DNA of 64,000 nt from Bacillus sp. 165 (GTDB lineage: Bacteria; Bacillota; Bacilli; Bacillales; Bacillaceae_G): positions 186,001-250,000 of the forward strand of contig NZ_JAGHKQ010000004.1 of assembly GCF_017742235.1 (NCBI RefSeq). Reading direction: 5' to 3'. Both the position numbers and the translations under genes were made by a program. The stretch's first letter is position 1, and each line of letters begins with the position of its first letter. The notes beneath the pieces are model-generated. The model saw only the letters and a list, made by a program, of their open reading frames with translations, had not been told where the DNA came from and made no database searches. Positions 25,809-34,001 of the stretch are shown piece by piece.

Positions 25809-26692
25809 ATAAAATTGTTGTGATTGGCAGCAGCTCTATAGATTTAGTCGCCGTGTCCCACAGACGGCCTAAAGCGGGAGAAACAGTTATCGGAGAAAGC
25901 TTTTTGTCTGTTCCAGGCGGAAAAGGAGCGAATCAGGCTGTTGCCGCTGCCCGTCTTGGAGCAAATGTTGCTATGATAGGTGCTGTTGGCACGGATGATT
26001 ACGGTCGTTTCATTTTAGAAAATTTTCAAAATGAAGGTGTTAATACACAATATGTAGCAGAAGTATCGAATAGAGTAACAGGAATTGCTCATATTGTTGT
26101 AGCGGAAGGAGATAACAGCATTATTATTGTACAGGGGGCAAATCAAGCAGTCACTGTTTCTTTAGTGGACAAGATAAAGGATGAAGTAGTCAGTGCGGAT
26201 ATAGTGCTGATTCAGCTTGAAATACCTCTTGAAACAGTAGAATATGTTGTGGAGTTGTGTGATGAGCATCAAGTGCCGATAATCCTTAATCCTGCACCTG
26301 CACAGAAGCTAAGCGATAACATAATAGCAAAAGCAACATACATAACTCCAAATGAACATGAATGTCAATTACTGTTCGATACCGAGGATATCAATACGCT
26401 ATTATGGCGTTATCCTAATAAACTCATTATGACAGAAGGGGACAAAGGGGCTCGCTTTTATGATGGGGAAAGAGTAATACAAGTTCCGACTAAGAAGGTA
26501 AGTGTAGTGGATACTACAGGTGCGGGAGATACGTTCAACGGTGCCCTTGCTGTAGCGTTATCATCAGGCCGTTCATTAGGAGAAGCCATTCGTTTTGCTA
26601 ATATTGCGGCTGCATTGTCCGTAACGAAATTAGGCGCTCAGGGCGGAATGCCTTTGCTGCAAGAAGTAAAAGAAAGTGAACATGATAAGTAA
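25805..26692 (+). CDS. rbsK: Ribokinase
   Basis: PfkB-family kinase, 295 residues, phosphorylating ribose at O5 with ATP. Substrate-site motif GGKGANQA near residue 39 and the ATP/anion-hole motif DTTGAGDTFNG with the catalytic Asp are intact. The gene ends at a terminator. rbsD and the rbsACB transporter genes, which usually follow in Bacillus, are absent. Confidence 0.93.
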   Translation: MNKIVVIGSSSIDLVAVSHRRPKAGETVIGESFLSVPGGKGANQAVAAARLGANVAMIGAVGTDDYGRFILENFQNEGVNTQYVAEVSNRVTGIAHIVVAEGDNSIIIVQGANQAVTVSLVDKIKDEVVSADIVLIQLEIPLETVEYVVELCDEHQVPIILNPAPAQKLSDNIIAKATYITPNEHECQLLFDTEDINTLLWRYPNKLIMTEGDKGARFYDGERVIQVPTKKVSVVDTTGAGDTFNGALAVALSSGRSLGEAIRFANIAAALSVTKLGAQGGMPLLQEVKESEHDK

Positions 26693-26724
26693 AATGACAA
26701 GCCGTTGAGGTTTGTCATTTTTTA
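26692..26724 (+). terminator. Terminator of rbsRK
   Basis: AAAATGACAAGCC / GGTTTGTCATTTT hairpin with a T run, directly after rbsK. Confidence 0.85.
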
Positions 26725-26860
26725 CTTTAAAGGGTGTTGCATGAGTTGTGGCATCTGTTGAAGGAAGCACCGTGTATAGTTGAATAAAGTTCGTGTCGAC
26801 TTGGGTTTTAAACTATGGTATCGTTTACTTTTGGAATTACATTTTGGGAAGGAGAGTACT

Positions 26861-28015
26861 ATGATTGATTCATGGCAAGGAGTAGGATTTTCTGAGCATC
26901 ATGTATTTACTTTGTTTGGGTATTTGTTACTCGCAGTCTTTACTGCACGATTTAATAGGCAGCCGAAGCAAATACGCATGTCGAATGTTGAGATAGATTA
27001 TGATGAAGTATACGAATTTTTACGGAAGCAAGGAGGAAATACCTCCTCACATTTGCTGTTTTTACAGGATAAAGAGTTATTTTGGGCGGTGAAGAAGCAA
27101 GTGCTGATTTCCTATAAAAAGATAGGAAACTCATTGGTTGTATTGGCGGACCCAATTGGACATAGAGAGTATATTCAAAAGGCAATTGTTGAGTTTCAGC
27201 ATTTTAGCGAATCACATGGCATGAAGCCTGTTTTTTATCAAGTAAATCCAGATTATATGTCTTTTTATCATGAAGCAGGATATAAGTTTTTTAAGCTTGG
27301 AGAAGAAGCCAAAGTTGATTTGCCGCAGTTTTCTATTGATGGAAAGAAGGGAGCAAAACTGCGAACGAGAAAAAATAAGTTTGAAAGAAAAGGATACTAT
27401 TTTGAAGTGAGGAATCCTCCTCATTCCGCTCATTTGTTAGGGGAATTGCGCCGCATTTCTGATTCCTGGCTCAATAATCGAAAGGAAAAAGGATTTTCTG
27501 TAAGCCATTTTAGAGAAGAGTATGTATCTTATTTTCCAGTTGCCCTTCTTTATAATCCAGAAGGAGATATTGCAGCATTTGCCACTTTGGCACATGATAT
27601 GAATGAGAATACAAATACGATCAGCATCGATTTAATGAGACATGGTAAGGATAGAGAGCATGGAACGATGGACATGCTGTTTTTGTCTGTTTTTTTCTGG
27701 GGTAAGGCTAAAGGCTACCGTCAATGCAGTTTAGGTATGTCGCCTCTATCGAACGTTGGTACATTTGCATATTCTTTATGGAGTGAAAAGCTAGCTAGAA
27801 GAGCATTTTTGTATGGAGATTATTTTTATAAATTTAAAGGACTGCATGAATATAAAGGGAAATTCGCGACCGATTGGGAGCCGAAATATTTAGCTTACCG
27901 GGGCTTGCCGTTAGCGATAATTGTAATACAATTAATATTTCTGATTCGAACCGGACCAAAAAGTGTGCAGCAATCCTTTCCAATTATGGAGAGAATTAAA
28001 CGAAAAGCAGGATAA
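26861..28015 (+). CDS. DUF2156 protein, MprF-like catalytic domain without flippase
   Basis: 384 residues from ATG 26861 (ribosome-binding site GGAAGGAG). One N-terminal membrane helix (about 12-30), a DUF2156/GNAT-like domain with SISIDLMRH-type core and QCSLGMSPLSNVG, and a C-terminal hydrophobic helix. In full-length MprF this domain transfers lysine or alanine from tRNA to phosphatidylglycerol, and an N-terminal flippase of about 500 residues moves the product outward. The flippase is missing. Donor and acceptor are unknown. Confidence 0.78.
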   Translation: MIDSWQGVGFSEHHVFTLFGYLLLAVFTARFNRQPKQIRMSNVEIDYDEVYEFLRKQGGNTSSHLLFLQDKELFWAVKKQVLISYKKIGNSLVVLADPIGHREYIQKAIVEFQHFSESHGMKPVFYQVNPDYMSFYHEAGYKFFKLGEEAKVDLPQFSIDGKKGAKLRTRKNKFERKGYYFEVRNPPHSAHLLGELRRISDSWLNNRKEKGFSVSHFREEYVSYFPVALLYNPEGDIAAFATLAHDMNENTNTISIDLMRHGKDREHGTMDMLFLSVFFWGKAKGYRQCSLGMSPLSNVGTFAYSLWSEKLARRAFLYGDYFYKFKGLHEYKGKFATDWEPKYLAYRGLPLAIIVIQLIFLIRTGPKSVQQSFPIMERIKRKAG

Positions 28016-28331
28016 AAGAAAGTGGCGTTATAAAACAAACTTATAAAGTACTGTTAACCAAAAACCTTAGGGTATTTTTGCGGCAGTAAGAAAAAAGAAT
28101 CCGAAATAGCGGGTTCTTTTTTTGCTGGATGCTCCAGTGAAACGTGAGGAACTTAGTGTGATCAAATAGGCTTTAGACGTAACATAAAACTCCTCGCTTT
28201 GCTAATGGTTTAACAGGGGGAGAAGTGAACCTTTTAATGGGATTTGTTTTATGTACATGTTGTATACATTTGGGTAAATATGGTAAAATAATCAGAACGA
28301 ACGTTCTTATAATTAAATGAAGGGTGATGTT
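28016..28331. other. Intergenic region with terminator, promoter and LexA-like box
   Basis: 316 bases. A hairpin with T run at 28090-28122 (AAGAATCC / GGGTTCTT) ends the DUF2156 gene. Nothing recognisable lies at 28125-28255. The promoter and operator of the next gene follow. Confidence 0.65.
28260..28307 (+). promoter_or_regulatory. Promoter with LexA/DinR-like box
   Basis: TTGTAT (28260-28265), an 18-base spacer and TAAAAT (28284-28289). AGAACGAACGTTCT at 28294-28307 follows, covering the start site. It contains the GAAC-N4-GTTC core and matches 12 of 14 positions of the Bacillus SOS box CGAACRNRYGTTYC. Confidence 0.55.
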
Positions 28332-29135
28332 ATGTTAGAGAGATTGCGAGATTTCTATTACATTGATCAGCGCAGCTTACTTAATTATTTATCCGTTATC
28401 GAAGAAGGTGTTTTACAAACAATTCAGCAATCAGTAACTGGTGTATCTCCAAAGCATCACCTGGAGTTTTCGGCAGGTGATTTTCAAAAATTGCTTTGCA
28501 AACTTGGACTTCCAGTTCCAGCCCTTGCTTATAAAAGAGAAAGTGCGAATACGACTGTGACTTTTCAAGCTTCAAAGGAGCCTACAGTAGAGTCACAATT
28601 TATGAAGCTCTGCAAGTACTTGGAGCCAGTTATGAATACTCTCACAGAAGTCACACAAGAGGAATGGAACAGCTTGACTATTGGTGAATTTATTACTTGT
28701 ACATGCAAGATTGAATTGCCGGCAGCTTATACGATGAGCGTCATGTTGAATGAGGCAGCTGATTTTCTTACATTTGCCAAAGAATTGCATCTTCCAGTAC
28801 AAGATAAAACTATATTAGAACATGGTGTTAAATATGGAAAGAAAATCTTAGAAAAGCAAATGCATCATGTAATGCTCCATCCTGTTCGTTCTCCAGAACC
28901 ATTCCTATTTACAGCACCTCTCCATCAATCTTTCTTTTTAGGAGCGGCCCTCTCTGATCTACAAAATGGAAGCTATACTATAACAGCACGTATCGAGCAT
29001 CTAATCGGAGCAGAAGAGAGATACCCAATTTTCGATTCTATGGCTCCGTTTTTTTATCCGGATAAGATAGCGGAACAGGATTGTTTTGTTACAGCTCCTG
29101 CCGTTGTAATCAAAGTATTGGCTATATATCGGTAA
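28332..29135 (+). CDS. Hypothetical protein, possibly DUF6414-like
   Basis: 267 residues, start MLERLRDFYYIDQRSLLNYL. The start is ATG 28332 behind AAGGGTGATG; an ATG five codons earlier overlaps that site. It is a soluble protein without signal or membrane segments. The N-terminal FYYIDQRSLLNYLSVI resembles the opening of DUF6414 proteins, a family without function. A LexA-like box in its promoter suggests damage-linked expression. An HTH/RHH regulator gene follows 57 bases on. Confidence 0.5.
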   Translation: MLERLRDFYYIDQRSLLNYLSVIEEGVLQTIQQSVTGVSPKHHLEFSAGDFQKLLCKLGLPVPALAYKRESANTTVTFQASKEPTVESQFMKLCKYLEPVMNTLTEVTQEEWNSLTIGEFITCTCKIELPAAYTMSVMLNEAADFLTFAKELHLPVQDKTILEHGVKYGKKILEKQMHHVMLHPVRSPEPFLFTAPLHQSFFLGAALSDLQNGSYTITARIEHLIGAEERYPIFDSMAPFFYPDKIAEQDCFVTAPAVVIKVLAIYR

Positions 29136-29192
29136 CAGATTTTTACTCTTTTGCTTATGTTGAAGTAAAGAGATTTTTTTGAGGGTGAGCAT

Positions 29193-29639
29193 ATGCTGGT
29201 TGGAGAGATTATTGATAGGTTGAATAAAAAAGAGCCGCTTTCCATCATTGCTAAAAAGTTGGGTATGACGCCGTATACTTTATCAAAAAAGCTGCGTATA
29301 ATCGGGTATGAATACGACAGTGTGCAGAAAAAAAGGGTGTATTTGGGGGACGGGGATGAACCTAGGGAGTTAGATATTACAGAAGTGAAATCTTTTGCAG
29401 CAGAAGAGGATTATAATAAGCTTATTTATGAGGAGTTGCGGGCCATTCGCTTAATGTTCCAAACAAAAACATTGCTTCCTGTTTCGGTTTTGCAAGGCGA
29501 GAAAGCAAAACGAACGTTCTCTATCAGCAAAGCAGTATTGGAAAGATGGGACAGATTTGCCAAGCAACAAGGGATTACGAAGTCTAAGCTGGCTGAACAA
29601 GCTATGGTAGAATTTTTGAACAAATATGAGGAGTATTAA
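29193..29639 (+). CDS. DNA-binding protein with N-terminal HTH and C-terminal RHH
   Basis: 148 residues. The N-terminus (PLSIIAKKLGMTPYTLSKKL) is a clear helix-turn-helix. The last 45 residues (KRTFSISKAVLERWDRFA, then GITKSKLAEQAMVEFL) have the strand-helix-helix pattern of ribbon-helix-helix proteins. A polar linker joins them. Such a two-headed protein could bridge DNA sites. The start ATG 29193 follows GAGGGTGAG. It may be co-transcribed with the preceding hypothetical gene. Confidence 0.6.
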   Translation: MLVGEIIDRLNKKEPLSIIAKKLGMTPYTLSKKLRIIGYEYDSVQKKRVYLGDGDEPRELDITEVKSFAAEEDYNKLIYEELRAIRLMFQTKTLLPVSVLQGEKAKRTFSISKAVLERWDRFAKQQGITKSKLAEQAMVEFLNKYEEY

Positions 29640-29724
29640 ATATTGTTGGAAATTTTACAAAATCTTTATTTTTATTAAAATATTATGAAAATTTAAGAAA
29701 AAATGATGAAAATGCTATTTATAT

Positions 29725-29792
29725 ATGCTAAAATAAAAAAGACACTAGACCTTCCGTATAGCTGATGCTTATCGCATCAGTCTTTTTTTGTT
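29725..29792 (+). ncRNA. Possible short RNA ending in a terminator
   Basis: A TAAAAT box at 29730 is followed within 60 bases by hairpin CTGATGC / GCATCAG and seven T residues. The terminator lies more than 120 bases behind the RHH gene, so it may end that mRNA or a small RNA of about 50 bases. Confidence 0.3.
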
Positions 29793-29895
29793 CAAAAACT
29801 GCGGTGATTCTTATAGTGAAATAATAGGGTTAGGCGTTTATCCTTGGTCTTTTTTCATGATATAATGATGGAAAAATGAATGATGGGTGAGCAGT

Positions 29896-30147
29896 ATGGC
29901 AAAGAAAAAGAATGCAAAAACCAATCCTCAGAAGCAGGAAAAGGAAAGTGTTAGTCTCGGAGACTATTTAAACAGCAGCATTTTGCAGCAATTGAAGCAA
30001 AAGCAGAAGCTTCTTTTAGAACAGGAAGAAAAAAAGAAACAAGACGAGTTAGAACGGAAGCGCAAAGAGCAGCGCGAACGCGAAAAAAATAAATCGTTTG
30101 AAGAACTTCTGAATGAAAGCAATATATCATGGAAGGATTTTAAATGA
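29896..30147 (+). CDS. yqkK: DUF3886 (YqkK) coiled-coil protein
   Basis: 83 residues, basic N-terminus MAKKKNAKTNPQK, a long Lys/Glu/Arg-rich helix with EQEEKKKQDELERKRKEQ, and a conserved end SFEELLNES-ISWKDFK that marks YqkK/DUF3886. Function unknown, probably nucleic-acid or ribosome associated by composition only. Start ATG 29896 is preferred; an upstream GTG coincides with the GGGTGAG site. In B. subtilis yqkK belongs to the same yqk neighbourhood. Confidence 0.78.
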   Translation: MAKKKNAKTNPQKQEKESVSLGDYLNSSILQQLKQKQKLLLEQEEKKKQDELERKRKEQREREKNKSFEELLNESNISWKDFK

Positions 30148-30174
30148 GCTGGCTGAGTAGCCAGCTTTTTTTTT
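30145..30174 (+). terminator. Terminator of yqkK
   Basis: GAGCTGGCT / AGCCAGCTT hairpin followed by a long T run, overlapping the stop. Confidence 0.87.
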
Positions 30175-30204
30175 CATACAATAAAAGAAAAAGGGGGTAT
30201 GAAA

Positions 30205-30729
30205 ATGCATGTGAGAAAAGTAGAAGTTGTACCGTATGATAATAAATGGTGTGAGCTGTTTCAGAAAGAAGCAGCAATGCTAAAGGAAATCATTCCAGAA
30301 AAAATAAAAATGCATCATATTGGCAGCACTTCTGTCCCAGGTCTTGCGGCTAAACCAATTATTGACATGATTATGGAGGTAGAAAGTATCCTGAAAGTGG
30401 ATGAGTGGGACAGTGTTTTGGAGAGAGTCGGCTATGAACCAAGAGGAGAGAATGGCATTAGCGGCAGACGATACTTTGTGAAGCAAAGTCAAGGTACTCA
30501 TACCCATCATTTACATGTATTTCAAAGTGGAGACCCACGAATTAAAAGACATCTTGCGTTTCGGGATTATATGATGGAAAATTGTGAAGAAATGGAAGCA
30601 TATGCAACTTTAAAGGAGGAGCTTGCTATGAAGTTTACATATGACATTGAAAGCTATATCGCAGGAAAAGACGCTTTTATAAAAGAAGTTGATCGAAAAA
30701 CAGAAGAGTGGCTGAGGGAGCAAGGATAA
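30205..30729 (+). CDS. GrpB/UPF0157 nucleotidyltransferase-fold protein
   Basis: 174 residues of the GrpB family, a nucleotidyltransferase-superfamily branch of unknown substrate. Signature HHIGSTSVPGLAAKPIIDM carries the GS and metal-binding Asp; THTHHLHVF follows. I choose ATG 30205 since AAAAAGGGGG lies 7 bases upstream; ATG 30199 almost touches that site. No functional link with neighbours is evident. Confidence 0.85.
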   Translation: MHVRKVEVVPYDNKWCELFQKEAAMLKEIIPEKIKMHHIGSTSVPGLAAKPIIDMIMEVESILKVDEWDSVLERVGYEPRGENGISGRRYFVKQSQGTHTHHLHVFQSGDPRIKRHLAFRDYMMENCEEMEAYATLKEELAMKFTYDIESYIAGKDAFIKEVDRKTEEWLREQG

Positions 30730-30891
30730 GCCGATTTCTTTGACTAGTAATAGATAAAGTTGGTTAAATAAAATGAAGCAATATTGTATGTATCAATGTG
30801 CTTCTGCATCTTTAAATACAAAGTACTTATACGAACTGGTCTTGACGAGCGAACAAAAGATTAATTTGTTTTACTAAAAGGAGGAGAATAT

Positions 30892-31719
30892 ATGATAAGC
30901 ATTCCAACTGTTACATTGCATAATGGTGTAGAGATGCCGATATTAGGACTCGGAGTATGGCGGGTAAAAGAAGGACAAGAAGTAAAAACGGCGGTAAAGG
31001 CAGCGATACAAGCAGGCTATCGTGCTATTGATACAGCTGCTGTATATCAAAACGAAGAAGGTGTGGGAGAAGCAATTCGAGAAGCTGGTGTTCCTCGTGA
31101 AGACTTGTTTATTACGACAAAGGTATGGAACAGTGACCAAGGATATGAATCTACATTGGCTGCGTTTGAAACAAGCCTGCAAAAGCTGGGATTGGACTAC
31201 TTGGATTTATACTTGGTTCATTGGCCGGTAAAGGGAAAATATGTTGATACATATCGTGCATTAGAGAAATTATATAAAGATGGGAAAGTAAGGGCTATTG
31301 GTGTATCAAATTTTAACATCCATCATTTAGAAGATGTGATGAATGGTTGTGAAGTAAAGCCTATGGTGAATCAAGTGGAGCTTCATCCGAAAATGGCACA
31401 GGTAGAACTTCGAGAGTTTTGCCGTAAGCATGATATCCAAATTGAAGCATGGAGCCCACTAATGCAAGGCGGTGAAATTTTTGAAAGCGAAATAATTTGC
31501 GAACTTGCGAAAAAGTATAGCAAGACACCGGCGCAAATTATTCTGCGTTGGGATGTCCAAAGCGGGATTGTAACTATTCCTAAATCAATTACACCGTCTC
31601 GTATTCAAGAAAACTGTCAAGTATTTGATTTTGAGCTATCAGCTGAAGATATGGAAAAAATCAATGCACTGAATGAGAAGCGTCGCATTGGACCAGATCC
31701 TGATAATTTTGATTTTTAA
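30892..31719 (+). CDS. Aldo/keto reductase 1 (YvgN/YtbE type)
   Basis: 275-residue NADPH-dependent (alpha/beta)8-barrel reductase for aldehydes such as methylglyoxal. The tetrad is present: Asp and Tyr in [12 protein letters not shown], Lys in TTKVWN, His in LVHWP. The cofactor motif [13 protein letters not shown] lies near the C-terminus. Strong ribosome-binding site AAAAGGAGGAG. A close paralogue follows after a terminator, a tandem duplication. Confidence 0.92.
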   Translation: MISIPTVTLHNGVEMPILGLGVWRVKEGQEVKTAVKAAIQAGYRAIDTAAVYQNEEGVGEAIREAGVPREDLFITTKVWNSDQGYESTLAAFETSLQKLGLDYLDLYLVHWPVKGKYVDTYRALEKLYKDGKVRAIGVSNFNIHHLEDVMNGCEVKPMVNQVELHPKMAQVELREFCRKHDIQIEAWSPLMQGGEIFESEIICELAKKYSKTPAQIILRWDVQSGIVTIPKSITPSRIQENCQVFDFELSAEDMEKINALNEKRRIGPDPDNFDF

Positions 31720-31725
31720 TCGTAT

Positions 31726-31759
31726 ACAACCAAAGAACCGGATAAGTTCTTTGGTTGTT
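31726..31759 (+). terminator. Terminator between the tandem aldo/keto reductases
   Basis: Perfect 13-base stem ACAACCAAAGAAC / GTTCTTTGGTTGT. Confidence 0.85.
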
Positions 31760-31788
31760 TCTGAATTTTAGTGTAAGAGGTGAGAACT

Positions 31789-32622
31789 ATGTATGATATT
31801 CAATCTACCGTTACCTTAAGTAATGGTGTCAACATGCCGTGGTTTGGCCTTGGTGTGTACAAAGCACAAGAAGGCGATGAAGTGAAGCGTGCGGTACATG
31901 CTGCATTGGAAACAGGATACCGTGCCATTGATACGGCTGCCATTTATGAGAATGAAGAAGGAGTCGGGGAAGCCATACGGGAAGTCGGTATTTCTCGTGA
32001 AGACATATTTATTACAACGAAGGTATGGAATGATGACCAAGGATATGAATCCACATTAAAGGCTTTTGAAACAAGCTTGCAGAAGCTCCAAATGGATTAT
32101 GTAGATTTGTATCTAGTACATTGGCCGGTGCGAGGTAAGTTTATCGAAACGTATCGAGCTCTTGAAAAGTTATATGAAAACGGGCGTGTTCGTGCGATAG
32201 GAGTGTCCAACTTTCATATTCATCATTTAGAAGCATTGCTAGATAGTTGTAATATTAAGCCGATGGTCAATCAAGTAGAACTACATCCAATGTTGGCACA
32301 AGTAGGTTTGCGTAATTTTTGTAAGGAAAATGGCATCCAAATGGAAGCGTGGAGCCCTTTGATGAGAGGCGGAGAGATATTTCAACATCCAATTATTCAA
32401 CAGTTGTCGAAAAAGTATGAAAAAACACCAGCTCAAGTTATTTTGAGATGGGATATTCAAAGTGGAATTGTGACCATTCCAAAATCGGTTACACCTTCCC
32501 GTATAAAAGAAAACAGTGATATTTTCGATTTTACAATTTCTCAGGAGGATATGCAGAAAATAGATTCCGTTAACGAAAACAAAAGGGTTGGAACGAATCC
32601 GGAAAAGTATGATACGTTATAA
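31789..32622 (+). CDS. Aldo/keto reductase 2 (YvgN/YtbE type)
   Basis: 277 residues, clearly homologous to the preceding gene over its whole length. It has the same tetrad ([23 protein letters not shown]) and IPKSVTPSRIKEN. ATG 31789 follows AGAGGTGAG. The substitutions around the substrate pocket may give it a different aldehyde preference; this is inference. Confidence 0.92.
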   Translation: MYDIQSTVTLSNGVNMPWFGLGVYKAQEGDEVKRAVHAALETGYRAIDTAAIYENEEGVGEAIREVGISREDIFITTKVWNDDQGYESTLKAFETSLQKLQMDYVDLYLVHWPVRGKFIETYRALEKLYENGRVRAIGVSNFHIHHLEALLDSCNIKPMVNQVELHPMLAQVGLRNFCKENGIQMEAWSPLMRGGEIFQHPIIQQLSKKYEKTPAQVILRWDIQSGIVTIPKSVTPSRIKENSDIFDFTISQEDMQKIDSVNENKRVGTNPEKYDTL

Positions 32623-32743
32623 AAAAAGGCCGTAACTTCATATAAGTAGTTCAGATAATGTGGAGAAAACTTAAAATAACAGTATAAATTCCATACCAAT
32701 TAGCAATAAGATTGGCATTTCATTTATAAGTATATTTAGCATA

Positions 32744-32776
32744 TAAAAACGCTTGGAACAAATCCAAGCGTTTTTA
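32744..32776 (+). terminator. Terminator of aldo/keto reductase 2
   Basis: 13-base stem AAAAACGCTTGGA / TCCAAGCGTTTTT with loop ACAAA. Confidence 0.8.
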
Positions 32777-32792
32777 TATTAGCTATATTTCC

Positions 32793-32824
32793 TTGTTGAA
32801 CTAACGTATGTGTTAGTTCAACAA
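32793..32824. repeat. Perfect inverted repeat without T run
   Basis: TTGTTGAACTAAC (32793-32805) and its exact complement GTTAGTTCAACAA (32812-32824) flank GTATGT. It is not followed by a T run, so it is not a typical terminator. Confidence 0.7.
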
Positions 32825-32991
32825 AGATTTACTAACTTTAACTCCTAAAATGATAAATCGTTTGTTCTCAATTTTAAATTTCGACAATAAAAGTGAAAGT
32901 AAAATATCCAGTTATTTAAGAATCCCATTCTTGTTACAGGATAGAATTCATTTTCCACGCTTTATGCTCCTAAGACTAGAAAGTACAAGTT

Positions 32992-33408
32992 TTAATTGTC
33001 ATGTTGGTTTTTTACTGCTGCTACAGCTTCGATTTCCACTAATTGATTTGTATATCCTAATACAGTAACACCAGATAAGGTACTTGGGACATCATGATTC
33101 CCAAACTCTTTTCTTATTGTTTTCCATGCAGTGGCTAAGTCCGCTCTATTTTGAGATGCAACTAGAATTCTCGTATAAACTACGTTTTCTAATGATGCAC
33201 CACATTCTTTTAATGCTTCTTTCAAGTTCTCTACACAAAGTTTAGCCTGAAACTCATAATCATTTGAATTTTGGACTTCACCTTCTTTATTTAGTGGACA
33301 TGCCCCAGCTAAAAAAAATATATCCATACCAGAAGGTATTCTACTAGCGTAAGCGTAATCAACGGAAGCTAAATTTGAAGAATGGATTAAAGATATTTTC
33401 TTATTCAT
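32992..33408 (-). CDS. RidA/YjgF-family protein
   Basis: 138 residues of the Rid superfamily, whose RidA members hydrolyse reactive enamine/imine intermediates. YASRIPSGMDIFFLAGACPLN opens the fold, and VYTRILVASQ and VEIEAVAAV follow. The Arg that defines true RidA deaminases is not obvious in the usual place, so it may belong to another Rid subgroup. Start ATG 33408 follows GGAAGGAAT. Lower-GC surroundings. Confidence 0.82.
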   Translation of the reverse strand: MNKKISLIHSSNLASVDYAYASRIPSGMDIFFLAGACPLNKEGEVQNSNDYEFQAKLCVENLKEALKECGASLENVVYTRILVASQNRADLATAWKTIRKEFGNHDVPSTLSGVTVLGYTNQLVEIEAVAAVKNQHDN

Positions 33409-33453
33409 TTTGATTCCTTCCTTCCTTTCAAAAAAAGTTATTATATTACAATT

Positions 33454-33720
33454 TCAAATTTTTCTTATTAAATCCAAGTTTTTTCCCTCCGCTGCTTCTT
33501 CCAAACCTATTTTCCTTAACATTCTTTTATTATTTCGTACCCCATCAATCCACTTAAGAAATCCGTCATCAGTTAAGAGGTTTTTTAAGACCATATCCAC
33601 TACTTCACTCTCGGTATATTGACAATATTCCGCGTAATACTTCACTATTTCTCTGACTTGTTCTGAAATTAGCCAATCAACATTATCTGCATTATTATTT
33701 TTAGGTTATATGAATTGCAT
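33454..33720 (-). pseudogene. Small gene broken by a stop at codon 5
   Basis: ATG 33720 has a good ribosome-binding site (AGGAG at 33735). The frame reads four codons, then TAA at 33708-33706, then 83 further sense codons to the stop at 33454. The second part (NADNVDWLISEQVREIVKYY) is clearly coding in style. It resembles short alpha-helical regulators with an RHH-like start, but I do not recognise the family. An internal GTG at 33645 lacks a ribosome-binding site. Confidence 0.55.
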
Positions 33721-33896
33721 TTTACTTTCACTCCTTAAATCGGTAATACAATTAGCATAGAAAATAACAACTGTTTTAGCACCTTAATTTCCAATGTGTC
33801 GATAGTTATTGTCACTCTGCTATTTAGTATGCTATTTCTATTTCTATTGCTATTTTATACCTTTTTACACTCAAAACATTGATATATCAATAAAAA

Positions 33897-33930
33897 TAAA
33901 AGACCAAATCACTATGCGATTTGGTCTTAA
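33897..33930 (-). terminator. Terminator of yqkF-type gene
   Basis: AAGACCAAATC / GATTTGGTCTT; the T-rich side is on the minus strand. Confidence 0.78.
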
Positions 33931-34001
33931 AATTAGTATGTTATTTCTAATGTTTCTCCATAATAACTGAACTACTTAAACTTCATATGCGGCCTTTTTT
34001 C

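Larger units (their letters stand above)
32623..32991. other. Intergenic region with two inverted repeats
   Basis: 369 bases without a gene. It holds the terminator at 32744-32776 (AAAAACGCTTGGA / TCCAAGCGTTTTT) and a second, T-run-less perfect inverted repeat at 32793-32824. A 72-codon plus frame at 32850 has no ribosome-binding site and is the shadow of the RidA gene end. Confidence 0.65.

Noticed and set aside
30773-30877. 34-codon ORF in front of aldo/keto reductase 1
   Set aside because: No ribosome-binding site, and it runs into the one of the reductase; composition not convincing.
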